In this document: piece by piece, positions 30,324 through 40,869 of the stretch
Position numbering within the stretch: position 1 is the first letter of the stretch
How the letters are laid out: each line of letters begins with the position of its first letter
Origin: Kiritimatiellia bacterium
GTDB taxonomy: Bacteria > Verrucomicrobiota > Kiritimatiellia > CAIVKH01
NCBI GenBank assembly: GCA_027493775.1
Contig: JAOSKE010000003.1
Span: 803,609-867,608, forward strand
Reading direction: 5' to 3'
Length of the DNA: 64,000 nucleotides
Program-made: the position numbers and the translations under genes
Notes under the pieces: generated by a model
Told to the model about the DNA's origin: nothing
The model's input: only the letters and a program-made list of their open reading frames with translations
Database searches by the model: none

Positions 30324-33093
30324 ATGAGGAGATTGTTTTTAATTTTGGCGGTGGGGTTGTTTGTCTGCGCTCCACTTGCACGGGCGCAGGACGATCCGGA
30401 TGCGCTCTATCAAAACGGTCTAAACGCCTTCAACGCGGGTCGCTATGCGGAGGCTGCGCAGGCCTTTCAGCAACTTGCCGCCACATTCGGCGACGAGTCG
30501 TCCATGCAGCAGGCGATGGAAGCGGTCTATTACGCGCTCGGCTCGACCTACTTCAATCTTAACAACTATCCCGAAGCGGTCACGGCATTTGAGGAATATC
30601 TCAAGCGCTTTCCCAACGCGGGTCTTCGCGAAGAAGTAACCTTCCGCTTGGGCTCCGCAGAATTTTTGCAGGAGAACTACGACAAGGCACTTGCGGCGTT
30701 CCAGCAGGTCATGGAGCAATGGCCGAACTCCGTATTTTCAGAAGACGCCGCGTTTCAGGCGGCGATGTGTCTGCGGCAGCAGGAAAAAACCGCAGAGCTG
30801 ATGCCCGCGCTTGAGCAGTTTATCGGGAACTATCCAAACTCCGAACTCCTGCCCCAGGCTCGCCTCTATCTTGCCCGCGGTTACTTTGATGCAGGGAAGC
30901 TGCTTCCGGCCTTGGAGCAAATTGAACAGCTCCCCGCCACGGGCCGAAACATGGATCACTTGGTGTACGCCAACTTCCTCGCAATCGAAATCGGCGATGC
31001 GGCGTTCGACAACACGCAGTACGACCTTGCGTTGCGCGCCTATCGTCGCGTCCGCACAAAGGCCGCGCTATTCCGGATTCAAAATCGGCTGGTGGCGGAG
31101 CGCGAGGAGGAGCTGAAAGATTTGCAGCGGCAGAAAGTGGACCCGCTGCAGGCCGCGGCCCATTTCCGTATGCAACGCCGATTGCAGTCTTCGGTTAGCA
31201 TGGCACACGACGCGCTGGAGCGTTTGGAAAAAATTCCCGATTACGACGGCGGGTTGTTCCACCGCATTGGCCGCTGTTTCTTTGCTATTGACCGCTACTG
31301 GGAATCGCTCGTCGCATTCACGCGCGTAAAGGAAGCCGCCACGGACCCGGCGATCATTGAGGCCGGGCGCTTCGATTTGATTCTATCCCTAAACCGCCTG
31401 CGCCGATTCGAGGACTTGGTCGAGGAGTCCGACCGCTATCTGGCCGAATACGGCAAAGAGCAGAAATATATTGATAACGGCCGCGTGCCGACCATCGCGT
31501 TTATGCGCGCGGAATCCTTCATCAACCGCGAGATGTTCGAAGAGGCGGAGCCGGCGATGGCGCAGTTGCTGCGCGATTATCCGAATCATCCGAATAAGGC
31601 GCGCATCGAATTCCTATCGCGCGCTGTCCCTTGCGATGTTGGAACAATTTGACGCGGCGATCGTGAAGTTTGAGCAGTGGATCAAGGATCATCCATACGA
31701 CATGATGCAGTCGGAGGTCGGCTACTGGCTGCCGGTCGCGCGTTTCTTCAACGGCGATTACAAAGGTGCGCTGCCCGAGTTTCAGGCGTATGCCGAGGAG
31801 TATCCGGACAGCATTTATGCGCCCGAGGCGGAATACCGCGTCGCGCACTGCTATTACGCGCTGGAGGATTTTGACAAGGCGGGCGACCTGCTGATTGAGT
31901 GGGTGAACAAACATCCCGATCATTCGTTCTATGGAGAGGCCCTCGTCACTGCGGGCGACGCACTGGCGGCGGCGGGGCGGCTGGACGAGGCGCAACAGGC
32001 TTATCTGCGCGTGCCGCCGGAGGCCGAGCCGTTCCAGTTCCTTGCCTTGCGCCAGGCGGTCAAAGTTTTCCGCGCACTGGACACCAAGGACGCTTATCTG
32101 ACGATGCGCTCCGCGTTCGAGCGCTATCTGAAACAGCATCCTGACTCGCCCAACGCGGTCGAGGCGGCCTATCAAGCGGGGTGGGCGCTGCGACAAATCG
32201 GCCAGACGGATGACGCCAAGCGGCTCTATCTCTCGGTAATTGAACGCTACGGCAACAATCGCGCATGGGAAGGTCTCAGCCCAATGCTTGACGACCTTCG
32301 CAAGTTGTACCCCGGCGAGCAAGAGGCGCTGGACGCAGATTTGGCCTCGCTGGTGAGCAAGGCGCGCGCGGGAAATCAGTACACCCTCCTCGCACGGTTG
32401 AGCATTGCGCAGTTGCGCTGGTCGAAGAAGGATCCGGTCGAAGGCGCGGTGCGAATCGCGGCAACATTCCCAATGGACACGCTGGACGCCGAATCGCTCT
32501 CCTTCATCGGCTCCGCATTTGTGAAGCGCGGCGAAGTGTTGCGCGGCCTGGAGATGTTCGATCGGCTGCTGGCGGATTTTCCGAAGTCGCGCTACACGGA
32601 CGCGGCCTACGCGAAAAAATCGGAGGCGGAGCTGGCCAACGGAAATTATCAGCAAGCGCTGGACCTCGCCGAGAAGGCCGTTCAGCGGGCGTATGAACCA
32701 TCGCTGCTGATGGAGGCCATGTTCTACCGCGCCGAGGCGCGCAAGAACCTGGGCCAATATGAACAGGCCACGGAAGATTACAATATGGCGCTGTCGAGCC
32801 GCGTGACACCGCGCGAGCTTAAGCCCCGTGCGCTGCTGGGTCTTGCAGAGTGCCAAGTTGCGCGCGGCGACTACAAAAAGGCCATTCCGTTCTATCAGCG
32901 CATTTACGTCCTCTACGGTCACTATGCCGACGCTGTTTCGCAGGCGTATTTGAAGAGCGGCGAGGCGTTCGAGAAGTTAAATGATCGTCAGTCCGCGCTC
33001 AACACCTACGAGGAGATGCTGACGGTTGAGACCCTTGCCGGTCGGCCGGAACTGGATGAGGCGCGCAGACGTATTGCGAGGTTGCAATCATGA
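30324..33093 (+). CDS. Secreted long tetratricopeptide-repeat protein, one frameshift
   Basis: About 922 residues after repair. A signal peptide (MRRLFLILAVGLFVCAPLARA) is followed by about twenty TPR-like helical hairpins (for example ALYQNGLNAFNAGRYAEAAQ, ALGSTYFNLNNYPEAVTAF, EYRVAHCYYALEDFDKAGDL). The frame changes at CC 31613-31614; one base fewer gives RIEFYRALSLAMLEQFDAAI. The start is the ATG at 30324, directly after GGAGG. The stop overlaps the next gene's ATG (ATGA). Periplasmic TPR proteins commonly precede ExbB/ExbD genes in related bacteria and may act as the load moved or organised by that motor; this is inference. Confidence 0.8.
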
Positions 33094-34055
33094 AGCGCTG
33101 GCAATCCACCTTGTTTGCATTGTTCGCGGCCGTTGCGCTTGCTCCATCCGCCGCGCGCGCACAGGCATCCACACGCGAACGCGGAATCGGACCGTTCAAT
33201 TTGGAAACAACCCGGGGCCCTGCGGCCGTGCGCCTGCTGAAAATTGACCGCGAAATGCTCTGGGTGGACCAACGCACAAGCGACGGACGCTTCATCGAAG
33301 TCGGTATTCCGCGCACGCAGATTGTAAAATTCGATATCCCAAAAATCCCCATCATTGAAGCCGCGCGCGCAGCCGTCACAACGCAGCAAATTGCGCAGGT
33401 CGAGGCGCCGCTGAAACGCATTATTGATATGCTCCGTCCCTACCGCGAACTGCCGGGAATGCCGGTCTATGACGCACTGGCCATTCAGGGACGTCTGCTC
33501 ATGACCCAAAATCGCAATGTTGAGGCGATGAATGTTCTGAACGAAGTCTCAACCAGCGCGAAGGACGAGGAAATGAAGCAGGACGCAAAGCTTCGAATCG
33601 CCCTGCTCTATTCGCGCCAAGGCGATACGGAAAAAACGCTGTCCATCCTAGATAACGCAGCCTTTCCGGATGACGATCCCGAATTCCTTGACGACCTTTA
33701 TGCCGCTCGCGCAGCGGCGCGCTCCGCCTCGGGCCGCCACAAAGAAGCCGTGATGGACTATTACTATTCCGTGGTCTTTGCTCCGCACATTAACCACGCC
33801 GAGCAGAGATCGCTGCTCGCCGCGCTTCCCGATTTTGCTTCAATGGATGATTGGGCCAGCGCCGCGCGCGCCATTGAAGTGCTGCGCGATCAATATGGCG
33901 ACTCGGAAGAAACGAAAAAAGCCGAGGACTGGGCCGCGCAATACGAAAAACAAATCAGCATGGAGCTGGCATTCAGGTCGGCAAGCCAACAATCGGAATC
34001 TTCTGAACAAACTGAATCTGCTGATGAAGCGAAAGAGGAAAGCGAGGACGAATGA
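33090..34055 (+). CDS. Secreted TPR-like protein of the ExbB/ExbD operon
   Basis: 321 residues. Signal peptide ending PSAARAQA, a short beta-rich region (about 30-80; VRLLKIDREMLWVDQRTSD), then helical TPR-like repeats (AIQGRLLMTQNRNVEAMNVL, LRIALLYSRQGDTEKTLSIL) and an acidic low-complexity tail (Ser/Glu). It overlaps its neighbours by ATGA on both sides, so it is part of a tightly coupled operon. Function unknown. Confidence 0.65.
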   Translation: MKRWQSTLFALFAAVALAPSAARAQASTRERGIGPFNLETTRGPAAVRLLKIDREMLWVDQRTSDGRFIEVGIPRTQIVKFDIPKIPIIEAARAAVTTQQIAQVEAPLKRIIDMLRPYRELPGMPVYDALAIQGRLLMTQNRNVEAMNVLNEVSTSAKDEEMKQDAKLRIALLYSRQGDTEKTLSILDNAAFPDDDPEFLDDLYAARAAARSASGRHKEAVMDYYYSVVFAPHINHAEQRSLLAALPDFASMDDWASAARAIEVLRDQYGDSEETKKAEDWAAQYEKQISMELAFRSASQQSESSEQTESADEAKEESEDE

Positions 34056-34801
34056 AAAGGTTGATGAACATCCTTCTTTGGAGCTGCCTGCTGGGCGTGG
34101 TAGCCGTATGGGCACAAGCACCGGATGCCGCGGCTGGGGCGGAAGAAGCGGCAAAGAGCACAACGCTGCTCGACCTGATTAAGGTCGGCGGTTGGGCCAT
34201 GTGGCCGCTGGGCGCGTGCTCCTTCGGGCTGATCACCGTTGCCGTGTTGCTCGTCCAAAAAATCAATGTGAAGAAATTGATCCCACCCATTCCGCTTTCC
34301 GAAATCAAAAAAGCCGCGCAGGTCGGCGATTTGATGGTGATGCAGAACGTGGCGACCGCCTCGCCCAGTCTGTTCACCAACTCGCTCGCCGCCGGACTGC
34401 GCAAGTTGAATCCGGACGATCCCGAGGGCAGCAAGGAAACGGTTGAGGGCGCAATTGGCGAAGCGGTTGTACGCGAGGAATCCGCTGTTGCATTCTGGGT
34501 GAACATGCTCTCCCTGATTACCGCCGTCTCGCCGATGATCGGGCTGCTCGGCACGGTCAGCGGTATGATCGGCGCCTTCCAGAAGATCGGACAAGGAGGC
34601 ATGGGCAAGCCCGAGCTACTCGCCGGAAACATCGGTGAAGCGCTCATCACGACGGCAACGGGACTGATCGTCGCCATTCCTTCGATGTTTTGCTTCTTCC
34701 TTTTCCGTAACAATCTGAACAAAATTGTGCAGATTGCCGAACGTGAGTTCACCGAAGTCTTGGACTTGCTGCTCGGCAGTGCTTCGGAAGCAGGAGAATA
34801 A
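34052..34801 (+). CDS. MotA/TolQ/ExbB proton channel protein
   Basis: 249 residues with a cleavable-looking N-terminal signal, then three transmembrane segments. The first is about 45-67 (GGWAMWPLGACSFGLITVAVLLV). The conserved pair spans FWVNMLSLITAVSPMIGLLGTVSGMIGAF, where Pro and the small residues line the proton path, and LITTATGLIVAIPSMFCFFL. It forms an inner-membrane motor with the two ExbD proteins that follow. Confidence 0.9.
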   Translation: MKRLMNILLWSCLLGVVAVWAQAPDAAAGAEEAAKSTTLLDLIKVGGWAMWPLGACSFGLITVAVLLVQKINVKKLIPPIPLSEIKKAAQVGDLMVMQNVATASPSLFTNSLAAGLRKLNPDDPEGSKETVEGAIGEAVVREESAVAFWVNMLSLITAVSPMIGLLGTVSGMIGAFQKIGQGGMGKPELLAGNIGEALITTATGLIVAIPSMFCFFLFRNNLNKIVQIAEREFTEVLDLLLGSASEAGE

Positions 34802-34817
34802 GTAGGGTAGGCCGGAT

Positions 34818-35273
34818 ATGAAGCTGCGCAAATCCAACGACGTAAATATGGAAATAGATATGACGCCGATGATTGACTGCGTCTTTCTATTGCTCATCTT
34901 CTTCATGTGCGCCGCCACCATGTCCAAGGTGGACCTGACCCCCGAAGTCTCGTTGCCTGTCGCTCCGCGCGGCGCGGTTCCCGAAGACCTACGCGGGCGC
35001 GGAACGGTCAATATTTTGCCCGAAGGCACGGTGCTGAGCGACGGCCAAACTGTAACAAAAGAACACGCCTACATGATTTCGGGTAAGTTAATGGATGCGC
35101 GGGGTCTGACGACCGCGATCAGCGCCCGGCGCGCGGAAGAACCGGAGCTTCGGCTCTATCTCCGCGTAGATAAAAATGTGGAGTTTTCGATGGTACGGAA
35201 GGCCATTTCCGCCTGCGCAGAGGCCGGAATTTACGACGTGATTTTCGCAACATTCCAAACTCCTCAGAGCTAA
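34818..35273 (+). CDS. ExbD/TolR-type biopolymer transport protein 1
   Basis: 151 residues: a short cytosolic start, MEIDMTPMIDCVFLLLIFFM with the essential membrane Asp, then a periplasmic domain with PEGTVLSDGQTV and LYLRVDKNVEFSMVRKAI. The conserved NVNMEIDMTPMID motif marks the proton-coupled stator partner of ExbB. It lies 16 bases after the channel gene. Confidence 0.9.
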   Translation: MKLRKSNDVNMEIDMTPMIDCVFLLLIFFMCAATMSKVDLTPEVSLPVAPRGAVPEDLRGRGTVNILPEGTVLSDGQTVTKEHAYMISGKLMDARGLTTAISARRAEEPELRLYLRVDKNVEFSMVRKAISACAEAGIYDVIFATFQTPQS

Positions 35274-35280
35274 AAAGGAT

Positions 35281-35721
35281 ATGAAACTTAAGCGCCAGGA
35301 GAACATTGATCTGAAGATCGAGATGACGCCGATGATTGATTGCGTCTTCTTGCTCCTGATCTTTTTCATGGTCACGTCCACCTTCAATCGTCAGGAAGCG
35401 GATATTAGCTTTTCGCTCCCCGGCGTCGCCTCGCAAGACGAACCGGTGGAAATTCCGGACGAGCAGATTATTGAAATTACCGGCGACGGCCAGGTGCTGC
35501 TCAATGATTTGGCCTACGACAAGCCGGGCGAGTCAGATATGCCCGAGCTGGTGGACACCTTGAAGCGTTTCCGTGCAAGTGCGGAGGCGAACAAGACCTC
35601 GGCCATGGTCACGATAGCCCCCGCAGATGATGTCATCCAACAGCGCGTCGTGGATGTGCTCAACGCCTGCTCAGTGGCGCAGATCAGCAACGTCACTTTT
35701 GCCGTGGAGGACGAAGAATGA
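35281..35721 (+). CDS. ExbD/TolR-type biopolymer transport protein 2
   Basis: 146 residues, the same design as the preceding gene (LKIEMTPMIDCVFLLLIFFM, periplasmic SFSLPGVASQDEPVEIPDEQ). Two different ExbD genes per ExbB suggest a mixed dimer. The stop overlaps the start of the vWA gene (ATGA). Confidence 0.9.
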   Translation: MKLKRQENIDLKIEMTPMIDCVFLLLIFFMVTSTFNRQEADISFSLPGVASQDEPVEIPDEQIIEITGDGQVLLNDLAYDKPGESDMPELVDTLKRFRASAEANKTSAMVTIAPADDVIQQRVVDVLNACSVAQISNVTFAVEDEE

Positions 35722-36889
35722 ACGAGGACATGACTCCCCCATCCGGGGCTGAGGCGCAAGGGGTTCCACCTCCCAAGAAAAAGAAGGAATCCAACTGGTT
35801 CACGGCCATGTGGTCGTCGAACAAAAAGGGCAAAAAAAAGTGCCATGGAGCGCGATCTTTGCCAGCGTGCTCGCGCACGTTGCAATCATCGGCGGCGCGG
35901 GCTACCTCACCATTCTCGTAGTTGCCGCTCGGCCTAAAGTTATGTTTGAGGCCAAGCAACCACCGGGTCTGCCCGCGCGCAAACTGGAGCACAGCATCCG
36001 CGTCAAACAGATGCAGGAACAAATGCGCAAACCGCAGATCATGCAGCGTCTCGTCGCGGACGCGCCATCGGCCGTCTCGCTCCCTGAAATGCCGCGCATG
36101 GAAATGCCCGACCAAAAAAACCTGCGCGACACGCCTGTGCTCAACGCGCGCGTCGGCAGCATCCTCGGTTCGCTCGGCTCCAGCGGCGGCGGCGCGGGGC
36201 GCGGGCTTACCGGCGGCGGCGGATATTCCGACACCAAGTTCTTCGGCGAAAACGTGCGCACCCGCGCGGTGATCGTGCTGCTCGACACCAGCCAGACGGT
36301 TATCAATCTCGGCGTGTTGGACGATTTGGTCCGCGAGGCAACAACCATGCTCAATGGACTCGCCCCCGTTACAAAGTTCAACATGATCGGCTATGTGGAC
36401 GGTGCCGCGCCGATGTTTAAGACGATGGTCTTTGCGACCGAAGCCCGCAAAAAAGAGGCGCTGGCCCGCCTAAAAACTAGAACGGCTATGAAAGGACAGG
36501 AGTCCACCGAGTGGAGCAAGGACGGATTCGTGCCAAACTACGTCGGTAACCTCGCGGGCTATTCCGGCAGTACGCCGTGGAAGGCCCTTGAGATGGCCGT
36601 GGAAATGGGCGCAGACACCATCTTTCTTATTACAGACGACGACGTGCCGAACGTCAAACAGGGCGACGCCCGCACCGGAAAACAAATCGAGGGACACGAC
36701 CGCGACGTGCTCAGATACGTGAAATCCATTGAGACAAAGTTTGGCCGCCCGGTTAAAGTCAATGTCGTCATGACCACGCCCCGGAAAACGGCCCGCGGCC
36801 AAGAGTCTTTGCAGTTCTACCGGGATTTGAGCAAAGCCAGCGGCGGCAAATTAACCATCTTTGAACCCTCCAAAAAGGGGCGCAAATAG
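35718..36889 (+). CDS. Membrane-anchored von Willebrand factor A-domain protein, one frameshift
   Basis: About 390 residues after repair. A Lys-rich cytosolic N-terminus (PPPKKKKESNWFTAMW) is followed by one transmembrane helix (FASVLAHVAIIGGAGYLTILVV), a linker rich in Gln/Met/Pro, a Gly-rich stretch, and a vWA-like domain starting AVIVLLDTSQTVI. The metal site DTSQT differs from canonical DxSxS at the last position. The A8 run at 35832-35839 needs one more base to join KKGKKK to VPWSAIFASVL. The TonB-like topology (cytosolic tip, one helix, periplasmic domain) and its place after ExbB-ExbD-ExbD suggest it is the protein driven by this motor. Confidence 0.75.
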
Positions 36890-36968
36890 TATCCCGTCCG
36901 TTGCGGTCGGCCCATTTTTGCCCGTAGCCGTCGTATCCTCTGTTGCGACGGCGAATCTGTGCTAAAAC

Positions 36969-37015
36969 TTCCAAGGATTGGAACTTATATGCCGGAAGAC
37001 TTCCAAGGCTTGGAA
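36969..37015. repeat. Two near-identical palindromes around the start of the cation efflux gene
   Basis: TTCCAAGGATTGGAA (36969-36983) and TTCCAAGGCTTGGAA (37001-37015) are inverted repeats 32 bases apart, about three helical turns. They look like a paired operator or a dispersed palindromic repeat. The second lies inside the ORF if translation starts at 36989. Confidence 0.6.
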
Positions 37016-37927
37016 AAAGCAGACAGTTGCGCTCACCATCCACACGCAGGTGGGTTGTGGGTGATGTGGATTTCACTCTCCGTCGGCATCGTGATGCTGG
37101 TGATGAAGTGCTACGCATACGCTGTCACCGGATCATCCGCTATTTTTTCAGACGCAGCGGAATCTGTCGTTCACAACGTCGCGGTCGGCTTCGCGCTGTT
37201 CAGCTTGTGGTACTCTTCGCAACCTGCGGACCGCAACCATCCATACGGCCACGACAAAATTGATTTCTTTTCTGCCGGGTTCGAAGGCGCACTGATTGTA
37301 CTGGTTGCGGTCTATATTGTTTATGCAGCAATCACTCGCTGGATGCACGGGATTGCCGCCGACAATCTCGGGGTCGGACTCTGGCTGACGATTGCGGCGT
37401 TCCTCATCAATTGCGTGCTCGGCGGATTCCTTGTTGCGCGCGGGAGAAAAATGAACTCGCTCGTGGTCGAAGCAAACGGGCGGCATGTCTTGACCGATAG
37501 TTGGACCAGCTTGGGCGTCATTATCGGGCTGTTACTGACCTGGCTTACCGGCTGGAAGCCCTTCGATCCGATTTCTGCAATAGCCGTCGCGTTGGGCATT
37601 TTGTGGTCGGGCGTAAGCCTGATGCGCCGCGCGTTTCGCGGATTAATGGACGAGGCCGACCCGATGGTTGACCGAGTGATTCACGAAGTCTTGACCACGG
37701 AGGTTGGAAAATACGGCGCACAGTTTCACGCCGCGAAACATCGGCGTGCCGGTCGCCATATTTGGGTTGAAGTCCACCTCCTCTTTCCGGACGAAACCCC
37801 CATCTGGCTCGCCCACGCACAGGCGACAGAAATAGAGAAGGCCATCGAAGCGCGACTCGGCCCCGGCGCAAATGCCAGCGCCCACCTCGAACCCGCTCAC
37901 GACCACGCGCGTGTGCATGGCTCCTAA
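36989..37927 (+). CDS. Cation diffusion facilitator (zinc/iron/manganese efflux)
   Basis: CDF-family antiporter with about six transmembrane helices. Metal-site segments: SSAIFSDAAESVVHNVA in helix 2 and HVLTDSWTSLGVIIG (HxxxD) in helix 5. HPYGHDKIDFFSAGFEG matches the loop after helix 2-3. The C-terminal cytosolic domain has AAKHRRAGRHIWVEVHL and a His-rich tail. The ATG at 36989 is used here. An in-frame ATG at 37064, right before the first helix, would place both palindromes in the leader and may be the true start. Confidence 0.85.
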   Translation: MPEDFQGLEKADSCAHHPHAGGLWVMWISLSVGIVMLVMKCYAYAVTGSSAIFSDAAESVVHNVAVGFALFSLWYSSQPADRNHPYGHDKIDFFSAGFEGALIVLVAVYIVYAAITRWMHGIAADNLGVGLWLTIAAFLINCVLGGFLVARGRKMNSLVVEANGRHVLTDSWTSLGVIIGLLLTWLTGWKPFDPISAIAVALGILWSGVSLMRRAFRGLMDEADPMVDRVIHEVLTTEVGKYGAQFHAAKHRRAGRHIWVEVHLLFPDETPIWLAHAQATEIEKAIEARLGPGANASAHLEPAHDHARVHGS

Positions 37928-39661
37928 TCCGTCTTTAGGGGCCGCGCCTCGAAACGCGCGGACAGCAGCCAAAGCGGCGCATCGGCGCCGATTACCCGAA
38001 ACTCCACCGGGCCTTCGGCGGGATTTGAAAAATCGAGTGTTTGTTCTCGATACACTCCGCGCTCCCCGCTGATTTTTTCGATCGGCGCCGCAGCCAGCGC
38101 TTCATCCCGGCCCAAAGGAAAAACGCCGAATTGTCCCCACGAGTCGCGTACCACGCGGCGCGGTTTTTCTGCGCGATAAAGAATATGAGCGGTGTAGTTG
38201 CCTGCGGGGAGGTTCAGCCTTGCGTTGTAGCTAACTGTAATCGGCGCTCGCGAGCCATCGCCCTCCCAATGACGAACCAACCCGACGACCGGATCATACA
38301 AATTGTCACCTCCTTCGGATGAGCTATTAACCAGCCACAGTATGCTTGCAGCGTTATCAATCATAAACAGGAAGTCTTTGTTGCGCCCGGTCGGGCCGTT
38401 TCGTTGAGCGACGAAATAGTCCGTGTCGTAATAGACAACTCCGAAAGATTCGTTGCGAATATTCTGGAGTAGTTCGCCGTCCATAATGCCCCTGATGCGT
38501 CGGACTCGCTCGAAAACCACATCTGGCTGAATTTTGTTCGGGTCATATTTTCCCAAAAAAGTGATGTCACGACGGTTTGCCGTGTAGGAAGCAAGCTTTC
38601 GCGTTGTGATAAGTACTCCCTCCTTGGGAACGGCATGGCTCGCGTGGAGGCGGATTGCTCCCTCCGGATCAAGATCGTGATACTGCAGCCCACTGTGTCC
38701 GCCTGTTCGTATGTAGCCCCAAAAGATGTGGGCAATGACAACCAAACCCACCAGAAGAACAGCGCGGAGATTTGTTGTGTCGCGCGCGCCCGGCTTCAAC
38801 GCTACGCGCGCGTTGGCCGCGCTTTCGACGATGCCCACCGCCAGTGTGGTCAGGACGGGCGCAGGGTAATGAATCTGGAGACCATATTGTCTCGGAAAAT
38901 TAGGATTGGTGGCGCCCATAGAAGCGCCGCCTTCCACCGCAATTGTAGACCCGATCCGTGCCAAGTCGCGAGAAGGTTGTTCGCATGCGCAATTTCTGAG
39001 CGCCGCTCCAAAACGGTGACCCCATTAAGATGGGGGTATAACCAGAGAATCGCAAAAAGGCCGTAGAATATCGCAAATCCGACAAGTGCGCCGGCGCGAA
39101 TGGATCGGTCTCGCCACGCGGCGCTCACCAACATTGGCAGGACAAAGAGAAAAGCTTCTTCTCGAACTCCAAGGATTAACGCCAGAGGCAAGATCGCCCA
39201 GCCCTTGCACAATCGCAGCGTATAATAAAGCCATGGAACAAGGAGAAAATATGTCGTGCTTCCGTGAAATGAGTTGACGAGAGGGCGCTGCGCAAGGGCA
39301 TAGCCGATAAAAAACAGACCTACCGCAGCAATTGCGGGCAAGGGCAGTCGAAGACGATGTGCTGACGCAAGCAGAACAATAAGTCCCGCGCACATCAGCA
39401 GCCATTGAAAGACAGGCAGGAGAAATGGGTGATCCCAAAGGTGATAGAGGAAGCCGATCGGGACCAGCGAAAAAGAGAGGTGATTGATTAGATAGTTATT
39501 TGTAATGAAAAAGCGGAACGGTGCGCCGTGTCCGCTGTTCCATATCATATTTGTATAACTGACGTGGTCATCCGCGAATCCGCCCGCCATGAAGACCATA
39601 GACTGCGCATGATTTCGGCGGCGACCGTGATCGTCGCCAATGCACATAGCGCGGCAAACAC
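37924..39661 (-). CDS. DUF2079 polytopic membrane protein, two frame breaks
   Basis: Large inner-membrane protein of the DUF2079 family (glycosyltransferase C-like fold). Hydrophobic segments include VFAALCALATITVAAEIM, INHLSFSLVPIGFLYHLW, WLLMCAGLIVLLASA, LPAIAAVGLFFIGYALAQ, ALVGFAIFYGLFAILWL, plus IHYPAPVLTTLAVGIVES. A periplasmic C-terminal domain of about 200 residues follows. The frame changes near 39575-39590 and between 38885 and 38935. The start is uncertain; the GTG at 39661 is the first usable codon in the N-terminal frame. It probably acts on lipid-linked sugars, but nothing specific can be read. Confidence 0.65.
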
Positions 39662-39704
39662 CGTCTCGGCAGAAATTCGTCTGCGGCGCGTTGGTGGAGT
39701 CCCC

Positions 39705-40802
39705 TTACGTGCGCGTTTTTCGCTCCTTCACCCACTTATGGATTTCCTCCGCGGTCTTGCTCCAACTCTTATCTTCGCGCTCTTCGCAGAATCGGTCAAA
39801 TAAAAGAAACAACGCTTCCTTGAACAGATCCAGCAGTTGCATGCGTTCTTGAAACTTGCTGATGGTGTCGAGCTTCTCGCCTTCGGGTAGGTTCAATCCA
39901 CGCACGGTGAAGGCCTGTGCGTCGAACGTGCAGGTCCAGGACTCTTCACCCCGCGCGAGGGTAAGCTTTGCACGCCGCAATTTTTTCCCTGCCAGCAGTG
40001 AGGCCTTGGCCTCAGCGCTCAGACGAGGTTCACCACGACGCATAACAATTTCGTGCGCGCCGCTTCCTTCCATTACAAAAGTAAGCGGACCTTCGATCAT
40101 GACGGCCCAGTCGCCAAGCTCCTTGAGCTTCAACATTCCGCCACGGGCCTCGGAGACAAACCAGAGCCAGGTCAGAAAATCGAGGCCAGCGTCGTGAATC
40201 ACATCCTCTGGCTCTACCTCCGGCGAAAAACTGACCGGATCCCAGCCATCTATGCTGCGATTTCTGCGCTGGAGTGACACAGTTTGAGGAATGACCGGAA
40301 CGCCGCCAGCGCCCACAACCTGCGCGAACCCGATCTGAAATGCGTCGAGTTGTTTGTCTGAAAGCGCGGTGGTGTAGATGAAACGCGTCGTGGCGTCATA
40401 AATCATTCCGATTCCCCGCAGAACTGGCGGCATCGTCGGAAGCAGGCGCTCGGTGACCTCATTGCGAATTTCGCGGCGAATCGTTGCGCTCAGTCGGTCG
40501 CGCCCCTCCGCCTGCATCAGAGCAATTTCCTGCATCTTGCATTCCGCGCGAAGAAGAGGCTCGGGAATCTTGCGCTCGGCATGCATGAGAGAAAGGCGCA
40601 GGAAGCCCGCGTAGTAAGCCGTGTCCGAGGAGATATTGCGGTCGAGCAGATGGCGTCCCGTTACCCACCCATTGATCTCGCCGACACCAAGCGTATCAAT
40701 CGGTGGCGCAGCGTAGCGCGCGAAACGCTCCACGGCGTCGGGGGGAAGATCGCGGGGCAGATAAAGGATGCGAAAACTGACGGAACCACTTTCAAAAGAC
40801 AC
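39705..40802 (-). CDS. rdgC: RdgC-like recombination-associated protein
   Basis: 365 residues, intact. RdgC rings bind double-stranded DNA and restrain RecA. Family-like segments are AFQIGFAQVVGAGGVPVIPQ, HDAGLDFLTWLWFVSEARGG, GPLTFVMEGSGAHEIVMRRG, and GKKLRRAKLTLARGEESWTC. The N-terminal part (SVSFRILYLPRDLPPDAVE) replaces the Proteobacterial form. The call rests on pattern similarity; the biochemical role in this lineage is untested. Confidence 0.7.
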   Translation of the reverse strand: MSFESGSVSFRILYLPRDLPPDAVERFARYAAPPIDTLGVGEINGWVTGRHLLDRNISSDTAYYAGFLRLSLMHAERKIPEPLLRAECKMQEIALMQAEGRDRLSATIRREIRNEVTERLLPTMPPVLRGIGMIYDATTRFIYTTALSDKQLDAFQIGFAQVVGAGGVPVIPQTVSLQRRNRSIDGWDPVSFSPEVEPEDVIHDAGLDFLTWLWFVSEARGGMLKLKELGDWAVMIEGPLTFVMEGSGAHEIVMRRGEPRLSAEAKASLLAGKKLRRAKLTLARGEESWTCTFDAQAFTVRGLNLPEGEKLDTISKFQERMQLLDLFKEALFLLFDRFCEEREDKSWSKTAEEIHKWVKERKTRT

Positions 40803-40869
40803 GGCAAAATCTCCTCGGGGAAAAGGAAGTGGATACCCCGCGCGCCGCGTAAGCGTCGAGCGAAATCAA

